Positions 39,090-49,645 of a stretch of 64,000 nucleotides of DNA are shown here, piece by piece. The position numbers and the translations under genes are program-made. The stretch is from Pseudofabraea citricarpa (Eukaryota > Ascomycota > Leotiomycetes > Helotiales > Dermateaceae): positions 1 through 64,000 of the forward strand of contig JAPWGK010000012.1 in the NCBI GenBank assembly GCA_029641185.1. The letters run 5' to 3'. Position 1 is the stretch's first letter; the number at the start of each line of letters is the position of its first letter. The notes beneath the pieces are model-generated. The model did no database searches. It was not told the origin of the DNA and worked only from the letters and a program-made list of their open reading frames with translations.

Positions 39090-39946
39090 TTTTTTTGGAA
39101 AGTTTTCTTTTGCCTTTTTTTTTTTTTTTTGGCTGGTGATTCTATCGCTCGTAGAAATCTTTTTCCGTCCGCGTATTTTTGATTCGCGTCGAGGTTATAG
39201 AATTAAAGGCTACAAATTTATAATATAATATACTTCTTTTTACTTTAACTTCTTCTCTTTCTTCTAAGGTTAATATTATATTATTAGCGAGTTCTGCTAG
39301 GTTAAGAATCAAGCCAGAGAGCCACACCTGCTTCATCCCCCAACTAGGAGGGGGTGATTTCTAACTCTAATACTCGCGGCCCTCCTATAATTCACGCCTC
39401 TACGACCTTGACGAAGCGGAAGAAAGTTCCTGCCACCACCGCGTCTGCCCTTTCTAGGACCATTGCGAAGTAGGCGAAAGCTATCCCTATTTCTACGCCA
39501 AGCGCGAGCTTTTCAGTCACCTTGTCAAGCACTAGTCACTTATCAGACTATTTCGTAGATGACTCTCTAGCTTTAACTCAACGTGATAACAAGGAAGGCG
39601 TTAATAGCGACAATATTATAGGTGAAGCTAAAGGCACTCTTTTATAGCTCTTAAGTATTTAATCGCCTGAGACGCTGTAAGAGCGCGCTTGGTAATAAAG
39701 GAAGAGCTTATTCAAGTACTTAACTCCCTATCAATTTCTTATTAGGAGATAATTTCGTACAAGGTCAAGTGCTTATAAGAATTGAAGTATTAAGAACTTC
39801 TTAGAAAACAAATAATTGGAGATACCGGATCTAGATAGACACCCCACGATTATCAGAACTGTAGGAAAAAATATAATTAAGTATCTTTATAACCCCTCTT
39901 TACAAGATACTTTGCTCTATATATAGTATACTCTTGCTAATCAGAT
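39090..39946 (+). pseudogene. RIP-touched transposon ORF relic
   Basis: From about 39,370 a plus-strand frame reads as Thr/Ser/Ala-rich protein, interrupted by stops mostly explicable as CAG/CAA to TAG/TAA. It continues in degraded form to about 39,900. It resembles a gag-type leader or other transposon ORF, but I cannot name the family. A poly-T run (about 39,113-39,130) and local AT-rich patches are also transposon-like. Confidence 0.35.
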
Positions 39947-40830
39947 TTAAGCCTTCTTCCAAAGCAAAGTCTCGCCCTTTGGAGCTTGCCAAAGCCACCA
40001 CCGAGTAGAGGACCGCCGAAGACTAATTTCTGGACGGGAGTGAGTCCACTCATCAGTGCCGGCTATACCAGTGACACGAAGCTGAGCACTTATTTTATTC
40101 ACATAGTCGTAACATTTCCTGTGTTCTGATATTCGATTGGCAACGATAAACCTTACGACTAATTGCTGGAGACATGGAAAGCACTGCTGCTCATTAAATG
40201 AGCTTTCTGGTCCCGATGTTTCGTTGTATTTTGCCTTCTCCAGTTGTTGGCTCGTCCTGCGCCTTCTGTGCGTTCTGTCTAACGTGACTTTCGGTCTGTA
40301 GATTTCGATTAAGAGGCTGGTGACGTGGCATAGAGGCCTGAAATACGTGGCTAGATAATTATTAAGGTTGTCTGCATTATCTTTAATGCTGATTTTGATT
40401 AGCCAAAGATCTTAGGTTGCATTATACCAATGATCACTTACATCTTGGGATTAAATAATTTGACGTTTTTAACCTTAGCCGAGGCGAGATTAGATAGTTT
40501 TGCGTCAAATATATCGGATCCAGTACATGGTAGATCAAACACCCGGGTCTTGTAGTATATCTTTAGCGCCTCGCGATAAAGTTCTGGATCACTACGTAGC
40601 GCTATGATTAGAGTTGGTGAGGGTTGATCTTTCCAGCAACTCTCTCCGAGACACCATTCTTGACCTTCTAGACAGTACTCGTAGATGATCAATCGAATCT
40701 CCGGTGGTAATTTCTTGAATATTGAAGTAGAAGGAGGCGTATATATTTTGCGGATTCTGATGTCGACGCCGTACATTGTCACCATTGGTAATCCTAGGGC
40801 CATAACTGGCCAATCCGGGTATATTGCCAT
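39947..40830 (-). CDS. 2EXR/F-box-like fungal protein, two exons
   Basis: Exon 1 is 40,830-40,442 and exon 2 is 40,388-39,947 (TAA). The 53-base intron starts GTAAGTGATC and has a GGCTAATC branch site. The joined frame gives 276 residues with no internal stop. Residues 38-54 read FKKLPPEIRLIIYEYCL, the typical opening of the fungal 2EXR (F-box-like) family. Next comes a segment matching the family's pattern of an old membership motif ending in YREALKIYYKTRVF. The second half is basic with Trp-rich ending. The role is unknown; members may be substrate adaptors, but this is inference. It is flanked by transposon scars. The start is the only ATG giving the whole 2EXR region. Confidence 0.7.
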
Positions 40831-41556
40831 GATGGTTGTTGAGATTGATCGAATTGCGGGGGATGCGTTGTGAGAAAATGGATGCGAAGTTGGATGTGTA
40901 TGGAGGAAGAACTCATTTGATCAAAGCGAATTTTGTTTAAATAAGGGAACTAAAATCGTTAGGAAGAGAACTAACAGATCTTCGTCTAACTATTAGCCCA
41001 ACTATTAGCTTACCTTGATAGCAAATTACCATGATCTCCACCTCAAGATTCTAAGAGAACTTCATTTCATAAGCTCTCCAAGTTCTGTAATAGCTCATTG
41101 ATACTATATTATTGTTCAAGCGGGCCGAAGACCTTGAGATTCACTGACCGTTCTCTGCCACTCCTAAGAAATTTTCTTCCACGAACAACTCCACAGTCAA
41201 CACCAACATCAATATTAAAGTAGCGTCTCCTCCTTTGTTAAAATGTCTTCCTCGCAATCAACCACTATGTGCAACCCCTCAAGGATAAGGTAATGCGGGT
41301 TGGTGATTTGGGTGAACCCAGCTACACCGGTCGTGTCATTCCTGGTGGCCATGAAACTACAGTCAGATTTCTGGGCTTGATATTCACCACCTCTGAGCCT
41401 CAACCAACCTTACAATGCACAGCAGTTAGTCGCTCGCATTGCCTTCGAGGGCCTCATCAATATCGTACACATTACGTATCTTCGCTATCGTTGAGAAAGA
41501 TTTGAATTTGAGCAAACTCTTTGGGTCGGTGTAGCACCCCTCCGACCCCGAAGATT
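40831..41556. other. Intergenic, no clear gene
   Basis: Contains a plus-strand frame of 78 codons at 41,269-41,505 with no recognisable domain and no convincing splice context. Otherwise I see nothing. Confidence 0.4.
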
Positions 41557-41827
41557 ATGGCTTCCCAGCCTCTGTTCGTGTAAGTCTTCGTGCATATTAT
41601 AAAGTCTCACCAGAAGAAGTTGATTTGCTGATTGGTTTTTTCTTCAGGCTATGCTTGCCCAGGGCAACACCGCTGACGGAAGAAGGTTACTGCAAAAAGC
41701 AGTACATAAAAGAACGAACAGAAGGGCAAAGCCCACCAGAGAGAGCAAAGGCACGATGGCCACCAAACAGAAACAAATCGACCCAGTGCATATCTGGCGT
41801 AAGGTCACCGATTCAAACAAAAAATAA
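41557..41827 (+). CDS. Possible small basic protein, two exons
   Basis: ATG at 41,557, exon 1 to 41,577, a 70-base intron with GT donor, CTGAT branch and TTCAG acceptor, then exon 2 from 41,648 to TAA 41,825-41,827. The product is 66 residues, strongly basic (KRTNRRAKPTRESK around residues 28-41), ending HIWRKVTDSNKK. The donor is GTGTAAG; if the GTAAGT two bases later is used, the frame changes to a less convincing Pro/Arg-rich peptide. The stop is 18 bases from the stop of the convergent dsRBM-like paralogue B. I recognise no family. Confidence 0.3.
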
Positions 41828-41845
41828 AAACAAAGGAACACAAAT

Positions 41846-42982
41846 CTAAACCCCTTCTTCCATCTCCGTGTCCCCATCCGAGTCGACTTTATAGTCTCTT
41901 CGGAGCGCAAGATCTGTTTTCCGGAAGACTTCGTCTCTGCCTGCAATAGCGCGTGCATACGAGCCATTGCAGAGGTATCGATACCACACTTCTAGTGATA
42001 AATCGGCCTCCTGAGCTATAGTTAGCTGCCTGTGTATATAGCTACCATATACGTCTGTCTCGCTTAACTTACTGCCTCAGTCGGGACCCAACCAGCCGGG
42101 AGGATGCATCCAAGAGGAGAGAGGTCCACGGGCTATAATTCATCATATTAGCTGTAATATTCAGATCAATTATGTTGAACGAAGACTAACCTCGGCGGCG
42201 GCAACAGCGGTGACAGCGAAAGAGAGAGGAGGTGGTGGTTCTGGTGTGGGCTCTGCCACGACCTGTTTCAGACGTCGGATCAGCTATAGTCTCTCAATAC
42301 TTTTGAGGTGAATTTTATCTCACCGGGACCAGATCAGTGCTGGATTGCCAGCCGGAGAAAGAAGTAGGGGCCTTCAATTCATCATGTCAGTTATAGTCTC
42401 TGAATACTTTTCTCTTCTTTTCTTTTCTTGCGCTTGCTTACAGGATAAACTTGAGGAGAAGGAGGAGGGAGGGCGAGAGCCAGCAAGTTGGCGGCGGCGG
42501 CGTCCTATGAACGACTAAATCAGTCTCTGGCTACGAAAAGTATTGGGTTACTATGACCTACATCGGTGGCGGCGATGGTGGAAACGGGAAGGCTGGCTTC
42601 TTGGTGCTAGATTTTGTTAGCTATATATTTATAAACAGCTGGCAACAAGGTGAAATCTGGTAGCAAGGGGGAATCCATAGGAAGATCTGAGGTACAACAG
42701 TGCCCCAGCCTCGAAAAAACAAAGAGACGGCACAGAAAAGAGATTGATGAATAAACTTACGCGCAAAGGGATGGCCAAGACCTCTGGTAATGCTATTCGG
42801 CATACCGCGCGTCTTGCCTCATCCTTTGAAGCCTGGGATTCGGAGACCGGAAGGACCATAAAACTATCTAGGAATCGGGCGGTGGCAACCCACCGAAGGT
42901 CCTTCACCTGTCGGAAGGTGAATTTAGCAGGAGAGCCATCTCCCCGGAGCATAACTTCAGTTTGGAAGTTCTGAACTTCCAT
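41846..42982 (-). CDS. dsRBM-like small protein, paralogue B (7 exons)
   Basis: Exons: 42,982-42,761, 42,606-42,562, 42,504-42,442, 42,371-42,324, 42,262-42,191, 42,132-42,073 and 42,010-41,846 (TAG). Each is an exact multiple of three, so all six introns are phase 0, giving 224 residues. Residues 1-74 contain a dsRBM-like core, with a WVATARFLDSF strand region followed by SKDEARRAVCRIAL, which corresponds to the SKKxAKxxAA helix of the motif. Residues 75-170 are Ala/Pro-rich. The last exon starts EADLSLEVWYRYL and ends DSDGDTEMEEGV, paralleling the acidic tails of paralogues A and C. The ATG chosen is the one opening the exon just after a CAC-repeat leader; an in-frame ATG at 43,069 is possible. 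A function in dsRNA binding is inferred only. Confidence 0.75.
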
Positions 42983-43712
42983 TGTTGTGGTGGTGGTGGT
43001 GGTGCCGCGCGCTGGTGAGGGAGGTTTGTGAAGATCAAGAGCAAGTCCCACACAAGAGTAAACAAACAAAAGTATATCTCACCTACCGTGGCGCTATATT
43101 GCGCTACTCGAAGTCACATTATACCCGTATCTATCTCCAAGGCGAATCTTTTCTCCGGGGATATTTTTTCTTTCAGCAAAAGCGCTTCTTAAGTTCCTAA
43201 GCAGCTTATGATTCTGTTTCAAAGCTGTTAGACGAGAGCGAATGGGCATAAAATACTCTATCTTATACCAATTTCTATTCTTACAAACCAGTGCTTTGCT
43301 GAAGCAGGTGAGTGAAAAAGAAAGGGAGCGTGCTCGCTTAATCCGTCAGCTTCATAATTGTAAATGATAATAATACCACAGTACAATTGCCAGACATTAA
43401 ACAACCAAGACTTGGATCAGTCAGCCTGCGAAGTGAAGTAGACCAGGATTGCATGGACCTCCTCGATCGGGCAGTCCCTAAATCTGATATGGCACACACA
43501 GCCCGTTCTGGGCTATCATTTTTCTTTTCTTTTTTTCTTTTCTCTCTTTCCCTTCTTGACTTGATAATAGTTGGATAGAGATAAAATCTGAAATATATTT
43601 AATACTTAAATGAATTGAATCGATTTCATAATCTATATACTTCATCCTGTTATTTCACATGTTTCTTGTATCATAACACCTTACTCCTTCATGCCTTTCA
43701 CTTAGCTAAGAC
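42983..43712. other. Intergenic, no gene seen
   Basis: Leader of paralogue B (with a GTG/CAC-type triplet run near 42,985-43,002) and downstream region of xylitol dehydrogenase. A T/C-rich run lies at about 43,515-43,556. No further gene. Confidence 0.5.
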
Positions 43713-44863
43713 TCACTTTTCATTCGGTCCAGCAATCAGAATTTTGATCCCCTTCCCTTCCTTGACGTTTTTAAATGCCTCTTCTGCCTGCTCAAACTTC
43801 ACGGTTCCAGTGATCAATGCCTTCACATCCACCTTGCCTTGGCTGACCAACTCTACTGCCAGTTTGTAATCACCACTTCCATATCTGAAACTTCCTTTGG
43901 CAGTAACTTCTTTCAAGCAAAGTGCCATGATGGGGAAGTTGATGTCAGCCTTGCCCATTCCTCCTTGGACATAGGTTCCTCCTCTTCGAACGGTATGGAG
44001 ACTTGTTTGGATGCTTGGCTCAGCTCCAGATGCATCAATAACAGCATCTGCTCCCTCTCCTAACCCACACTCTTTGATGAGATTTGTAGCATTCTCCTCC
44101 GCCGATACACGTCCAGGGATGAAGGTATGTGTCGCGGCGTACTTTGCAGCAAACTCAAGTCTAGCAGGTTGAATATCAACTGACACAATCTTTGATGCAC
44201 CATAGCATCTTGCAATCGCACAGCATAGTAGTCCAACGGGTCCAGCTCCCATGACAACCACAGTCTGACCAGGAACAATGACTGCTTGCTTGACAATATG
44301 AACGGCAACGGCAAGCGGCTCAATGAGAGCACCTTCTTGTAAAGACACATGCTCAGGGAGCTTGTAGCAGAAATCTTCTGGCGATGAATAGAATCCAGCG
44401 AGGGTTCCACCAATCGGTGGAGTTGCGGCAAAATGCATCTCGGGGCAGAGATTGTAGTGGCCAGAGAGACACGAAGGGCAGCGTCTGCAAGGATAGCCTG
44501 GCTCCAAAGCTACTCGATCACCAAGTTTCAGCGATTTGACTGCTGAGCCAATGCTAACAACTGTTCCTGCTGATTCGTGGCCCAGAACCATGGGATCTTT
44601 CACTACATATGATCCAATTGCGCCATGAACCCAATAATGCACATCACTGCCGCAGATACCAGTGTAGTTTATCGCGAGCAGAACATCGTGAGGGGACTCA
44701 AGCTCTGGTATGGGCTTCTCCTCGAAAGATACATCGAATTGCTTGTTGAGCACGAAGGAAAGGTTCTACTCATGATAACGTTAGTATATGATATGGGGAA
44801 TTGAGTGGAGTACAAGCTCACGCTCTTGCCCTTCGTCCCCTCTACAACTGTTGTCTGTGCCAT
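43713..44863 (-). CDS. xdhA: Xylitol dehydrogenase (D-xylulose reductase)
   Basis: Zinc-dependent medium-chain dehydrogenase that oxidises xylitol to D-xylulose with NAD+, the step joining xylose and arabinose catabolism before xylulokinase; cytosolic. Exon 1 is 44,863-44,822 (14 codons); a 56-base intron precedes exon 2 from 44,765 to 43,713, giving 364 residues, the usual family length. Catalytic-zinc residues are C52 in GICGSDVH, H77-E78 in GHES, and E163 in IEPLA. A structural-zinc set is visible at C107, C110, C113 and C121. The nucleotide fold has GAGPVG (187-192) and D211 in VSVD, predicting NAD+ preference. The family also includes sorbitol dehydrogenases, so the substrate assignment is by resemblance. 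It is divergent from rok1 over 380 bases. Confidence 0.85.
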
Positions 44864-45027
44864 TATACAGAAGTAATACGATCAATAAACTTCAAATTCG
44901 CAAAGTGCAAAATCGGGACTCGAAATATTTTAAGAACGTTCGCAGGGGAGCTGAATTCATAAATACTCTCGGGAGACTTGCCCCGCCATAGATATGCTGA
45001 CCCCGCGACCAATGTCCAACTTTTTCC

Positions 45028-45035
45028 TTTACCCG
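45028..45035 (-). promoter_or_regulatory. AraR-type motif match upstream of xylitol dehydrogenase
   Basis: Reads CGGGTAAA on the minus strand, fitting CGGDTAAW, the consensus published for the fungal pentose regulator AraR. It lies 165 bases upstream of the xylitol dehydrogenase ATG, in the interval shared with rok1. Sequence match only. Confidence 0.35.
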
Positions 45036-45065
45036 CCCCAATCAACAACAGGTGCGGATTTTGTA

Positions 45066-45073
45066 TTTACCCG
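45066..45073 (-). promoter_or_regulatory. Second AraR-type motif match
   Basis: A second CGGGTAAA on the minus strand, 38 bases from the first and in the same orientation. Two exact matches in 380 bases exceed the roughly 0.07 expected by chance for this degenerate 8-mer. Confidence 0.35.
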
Positions 45074-45243
45074 GATCTTCTCGCTTATTGCAGCTGGATG
45101 CGCTAGGCTAGTTATAGAAATTATGCACACACGTGATACACCGCGCCGAAGCATTGAGACGGTGAGAATGGGCAGAATAATTTTGTTCGAAAATAAGAGT
45201 ATCTGCTACCCAGAAGCATAACGGGTCCACCCACACACAAAAG

Positions 45244-47400
45244 ATGGATTTCCTCAAGTTGCTGTCGAGGTCGACAAAGCAGACTTCTAAGTCTACATCG
45301 GGCAAAGAATCGACAAAACTACCGTCCTCCGGAATCTCCGCGAACCCGCAACTTTATCATGACGAAGTGCCCGGATTGAGAGGGAAGAAAAGGAAAAGAG
45401 GTGGTGAAAAGGCAGAACCAGAACCACAGGTGGAGGATGACGAGGGATTGGATTTCTTCGCTACAAATACCACGAGTACCAAGTCGAAGAAAGGGAAGAA
45501 TGTCGAGGCCACCAAGGAGGGGCTGCGACCAGCAGAAACATCTTCAGACGCGCAGAATCTTTTGGACGAAGACGAATGCCGGCAGATACTGCGATCTCAC
45601 CGCTTGAAACTCACCCTACTACCCTCCGGCAGACTACCAGAAAATAAGGTCAAAAAATCGAAGAAATCAAAAAGCAGTAAACCAATTCTGACTATCAAGG
45701 ATGAGGTTAAGCAATTGTATCCGCAACCATTGGTCGCTTTCCCAGACCTGCGAACAACATACAGAATATCTGGTAGGCTATCAGAGAATTTGGCAGCGCA
45801 AGGTTACAAGCTTCCAACTGAGGTTCAGATGGCAAGTTTGCCTCTTCTATTACAGCCAGAAACAGCGCTCCGAAGCTCAACAGTGGATTTGGATGGAAAC
45901 TCGGGTCTGGATTTGCTCGCAGTCGCCCCAACAGGTAGCGGAAAGACTCTGGCATTCCTAATTCCTGCTATAAACAGCATCGTGCAGCAGCGAAGATTGA
46001 GCCAGAATAAGGGAAAGGATGGATTACAAGCAATTGTGGTTGCACCCACAAAAGAGCTTGCAAGCCAGATAGTAAACGAAGCCAAGAAACTCAGCATCGG
46101 CACGGGCATCAAGGTTGTTGGAATGAAGAAGGGCATGAAAATTGTGGCGGATGAAAATACGGTAGAAGAAGATGAGAACTCCAGCGACGAAGAAGATGCC
46201 GAAGAGGCGGAGTCCGAAGACGAGAAACCCAAGACAAAAAACAGCCAGCCTCTTGCAAAAGCGGACATCTTGGTTACCACTCCTCTGGTTTTTCTACATG
46301 CACTATCGACAGGGAAACCAGGCGAGCATGCGCCACTACCCACAGTCAGTACATTAATCTTGGACGAGGCTGATGTTCTACTTGATCCATTGTTCAGAGA
46401 GCAAACATTGGGTATTTGGAATGCTTGCACGAATCCCGATTTACGAGTGACCTTGTGGTCTGCAACAATGGGCTCAAATATCGAAGCTCTTGCATCTTCA
46501 ACAATTCTTGATCGTCGGCAACGCCTTGGTCTAGATTCTCCCGCAAAGATTGTTCGTCTTGTTGTTGGCTTGAAAGACTCCGCAATCCCAAACATCACAC
46601 ATCGACTTATATATGCCGCTACGGAACCAGGAAAGCTTATTGCCTTGCGTCAGCTTGTACATCCAACTGCTAGATCTACAGATGCCACACAGTCACTGAG
46701 ACCGCCATTCCTTGTTTTCACCCAAACTATACCAAGAGCTGTAGCTCTACACTCAGAGCTGTTATATGATATTCCGGCGGAAGCCGGGGGTTCTTCTCGA
46801 ATAGCAGTGCTTCATTCAGATCTCTCTGATTCAGCTCGGGATCAAGTAATGACTCGTTTCCGTAATGGAGAGATCTGGATTTTGATCACGACTGATATTC
46901 TTTCTCGAGGAGTTGATTTCCGAGGCATCAATGGAGTAGTGAACTACGATGTACCAAATTCAGGCGCATCATACATTCATCGTGTTGGACGAACTGGGCG
47001 AGCTGGTCGGGACGGAGGTGTTGCTGTAACATTTTACACTAAAGAGGACATCCCTTACGTCAAAAATATCGCAAATATCATTGCAGCATCAGAGAAACAA
47101 GCCGGAAAGGCTCCTGGAGAGGCAACAATGCAGAAATGGCTGCTTGATGCATTACCCAAGCCTTCCAAGGAGGAGAAGAAGAAGTTGAAGTTGCATGGTG
47201 TCGAGGCGAGAAGGACTGGCTTAGGAAAGGAAGCAAAGGGCTCAGCAAAGATGCAAATCAGTACCAAGAGTGGCTATGAGCGCAAGCTGGAGCATAACCG
47301 TAGAGGCGCCATACAAGGTAGTCGAAGACGACTGCAAGAGGCTGATAAAGCCGAGGTGGATGCCGCTGATGAAAGCGAATGGGATGGTCTTGAAGATTGA
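45244..47400 (+). CDS. rok1: DEAD-box ATP-dependent RNA helicase ROK1
   Basis: Nucleolar RNA helicase of the Rok1/DDX52 family, required for early 18S rRNA processing and small-subunit assembly. A single exon of 718 residues, close to the family's usual length. The basic/acidic N-terminus (1-150) precedes the Q-motif region (YKLPTEVQMASLPLLL, about 185-200). Motif I APTGSGKT lies near 228, motif Ia APTKELASQ near 263, motif II DEAD near 374, motif III SAT near 406, and motif VI HRVGRTGRAGR near 579. Between motifs Ia and Ib an acidic insertion (EEDENSSDEEDAEEAESEDE, about 306-330) loops out. The C-terminus is Lys-rich. The start is the first ATG after the promoter. Its promoter region is shared with xylitol dehydrogenase. 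Confidence 0.9.
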   Translation: MDFLKLLSRSTKQTSKSTSGKESTKLPSSGISANPQLYHDEVPGLRGKKRKRGGEKAEPEPQVEDDEGLDFFATNTTSTKSKKGKNVEATKEGLRPAETSSDAQNLLDEDECRQILRSHRLKLTLLPSGRLPENKVKKSKKSKSSKPILTIKDEVKQLYPQPLVAFPDLRTTYRISGRLSENLAAQGYKLPTEVQMASLPLLLQPETALRSSTVDLDGNSGLDLLAVAPTGSGKTLAFLIPAINSIVQQRRLSQNKGKDGLQAIVVAPTKELASQIVNEAKKLSIGTGIKVVGMKKGMKIVADENTVEEDENSSDEEDAEEAESEDEKPKTKNSQPLAKADILVTTPLVFLHALSTGKPGEHAPLPTVSTLILDEADVLLDPLFREQTLGIWNACTNPDLRVTLWSATMGSNIEALASSTILDRRQRLGLDSPAKIVRLVVGLKDSAIPNITHRLIYAATEPGKLIALRQLVHPTARSTDATQSLRPPFLVFTQTIPRAVALHSELLYDIPAEAGGSSRIAVLHSDLSDSARDQVMTRFRNGEIWILITTDILSRGVDFRGINGVVNYDVPNSGASYIHRVGRTGRAGRDGGVAVTFYTKEDIPYVKNIANIIAASEKQAGKAPGEATMQKWLLDALPKPSKEEKKKLKLHGVEARRTGLGKEAKGSAKMQISTKSGYERKLEHNRRGAIQGSRRRLQEADKAEVDAADESEWDGLED

Positions 47401-48349
47401 GCTTAAAAATGATACCAAGTTTTCACTCATTGCTTGTTTCGATGTATTTGCCGCGCCATAATTGCCACTTTCCCATTAAGAAGCTAGCTAGCTACCTTGG
47501 CCAAGTTTGTTCCAACTTGAACTGAATACCTGATTTGCTCAAGTCCTCAAGAGCAATGGTTTACCTGAGACAGTAGAGCACCGTTATGGTGCCCGAACTA
47601 TTACGGCATTCTGATCAACATGGTATATAAGCTTTTTATACTAATCCATATGAGTAAAGTATACACTGCACCTGACACTACTATGGTGCTTGAAAGTAGC
47701 AGTGTGACTAACAGTATATTTATTTATTAATGTACATAAAAGTGACATGCTGCCAAAAAGTAACAGGCTACTCAAACACTTCGTATACCGAGATATGCTC
47801 GCCGCCAGAAAGAATGTTCAAATGATAGCACCTATGTAGTAGGAACTGGAAATGAACACTTGCTTGTTAGTATAATTCAGCAGCAAGTGTTTGGAACTCG
47901 AAGTAACAGGTAATAAGTCCTTGGGATACAAAGCCAGTACCAAAATTATCGATTGAAACAATCTTCCAGTCACCTGGATGTTTTCTCTGTACTTTGTTTG
48001 GAGTTGGCTATGTTCCGACTCAACGTCTTCTCCTCGCTTAACCATCCATTTCAGAGGACGTCAATTTTCTTGGAAGCGTTAGCTGAGTCCCAGAGTAACG
48101 ATGCTCTATTCTGATTCCAGAAGTCACACATTAAAACATGTGGAGCCAGTGGCATTGGCAGAGTAAAGACGTCTTGGATGTCGCCGCATAGTCTTCAGGA
48201 CTGTAGAGACGTTCATGAAATGGTCTACAGTCTGCTCACACCAACAGCTCCATAACGATCATCTTTGTTCCTTTGTGTCGAAGAAGAAACAACAAAGATT
48301 ATCTTCCATTTCGCTTCGCATGATCTCTACGTTGCGCATCCCACAAATA
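47401..48349. other. Intergenic, no gene seen
   Basis: Downstream region of rok1 and 3' region of the decayed dsRBM-like copy. Short ORFs here have no recognisable content. Confidence 0.5.
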
Positions 48350-48776
48350 TTACTGAAAATCTTGTTGCCTAGCCTCAGCATTGGCTCTGTCTCCGACATT
48401 CAGATGTCTAGTTACTACCGCGAGTCCCCAGTCGGCTTCCTAGATTGCAATATCAGCTTCAGTTCCTTCGGGTTTTGGATCTGAGCTGCGTTTAGACTCA
48501 CTTCTTGCGTTGGAGGTGTGCCATCGCGGCGGTGACCGTTGGCAAAGAGAGCGGCTACGTTAGGGAAACGTGCCGTAGCAACATCCTAAAATCAAGCAGG
48601 TCAATTTTGATATTTCGAATGGAAGGCGTGCAGAGCTTACAGGAGGGCCGCGAATGGGAGCAGTCGTTTATTTCATTCTTGAGTAAGCCTTTGTGAACCC
48701 GAATTATCGTTCAAGGTTAACTCACGCTATGAACCCGAGCTGCTTTTTCTTTTGCAGCAATTTCAGAAAGTTTCTG
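48350..48776 (-). pseudogene. Decayed dsRBM-like paralogue D
   Basis: Minus-strand exon remains in the family order. 48,776-48,726 encodes a 17-residue helix (KLSEIAAKEKAARVHS). About 48,680-48,640 ends in PIRGPP but holds an in-frame TAA. 48,585-48,502 and 48,439-48,350 are clean phase-0 exons, and the last starts EADWGLAVVTRHL, matching EADLSLEVWYRYL of paralogue B. Introns keep good GT-AG signals and CTGCTTGATTTTAG-type ends. No dsRBM start exon is visible upstream, where paralogue C ends at 49,054, and the acidic tail is missing. It is therefore probably a truncated copy, though a gene with divergent 5' exons is possible. Confidence 0.5.
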
Positions 48777-49053
48777 CTACCTTTCCTTTCTTCTCCCTGA
48801 TACTTCCCAATTCGCGTGACCAGCAGTGAAAATGATAAAACCGAACCCTCGAAAACATAAAACCGTTATGCTATCATCCTTCTATTAAAACACCTTCATC
48901 GGTAACCGCACAATTATATCAAACATCTTCAAATGATTAGAGACGCAGAAAAGATTTTCATTGAAGGCCCGCAGGCAAAATAAACCCAAGTTTATAGAAA
49001 CTTGGACCATTCCTGCCCAATATTGCGCTCTGGAACGTAAAAAACCCCGAAAC

Positions 49054-49645
49054 TTAAGACAGGTTCTTTTCTTCCTTATTCTCCTCCTCCTCCTTCTCGT
49101 CCTTCTCTCCATCCTTTTCTCCGTCATTCATCTCGACATCCTGTGTCTATTTGAGAAATTGCGTTAGTGTTCTGCCCTCTTATATGTTTGGAGAAAGAAT
49201 AGAGGCAATTGAAATCAAAACTTACCGGTTCAGACAAACTGACCAACCCAACACCCGAGGTGACGGAAGCAACGGCAGCAGCAGTCTGATAATAAAGCCC
49301 AGATTAGCCATTTATTTCCTTATGAGAAGCGAAACATTCGAGGACTTACCGCGCGGGCAGCACGGCGACGGGAGATCTGGTTCGTAGGCTGAATAAGTTA
49401 ATCAGTAATCGGGTGAAAGAGTAGGCAAAGCAAGAGAAACTTACAAGGCCTAAACTCTGTATAGCCAACGCTGCGACAGCCTGCTTCGCCTGCTGGCGTT
49501 TCAGTGTTGCCTCTTCCCGAGGGAGGCGGAAGGTTCTCCCCATGGCTGTGACCTTGGCGAGCCACTTTCCACCAGGCGCATTAAATGCGATGTACTTTGG
49601 TGCCGGTCCGCCGGCGCGTGCACAAGCGCTGTGGAGGGAATTCAT
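49054..49645 (-). CDS. dsRBM-like small protein, paralogue C (4 exons)
   Basis: Exons: 49,645-49,445, 49,388-49,350, 49,285-49,226 and 49,146-49,054 (TAA), lengths 201, 39, 60 and 93 bases, all phase 0, giving 130 residues. Exon 1 (67 residues) is the clearest member of the family: PKYIAF, then GGKWLAKVTAMGRTF as the beta strands, then LKRQQAKQAVAALAIQSL as the second helix of a dsRNA-binding motif. Exon 2 is basic (ISRRRAARA), exon 3 Ala/Val/Ser-rich, and exon 4 acidic (DVEMNDGEKDGEKDEKEEEE). The shortest paralogue has lost or never gained the middle Ala/Pro exons of A and B. It lies 278 bases upstream of the decayed copy D, suggesting tandem duplication. Confidence 0.75.

Noticed and set aside
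45825..46598. 257-codon minus-strand ORF
   Set aside because: It is the antisense shadow of the rok1 coding sequence.
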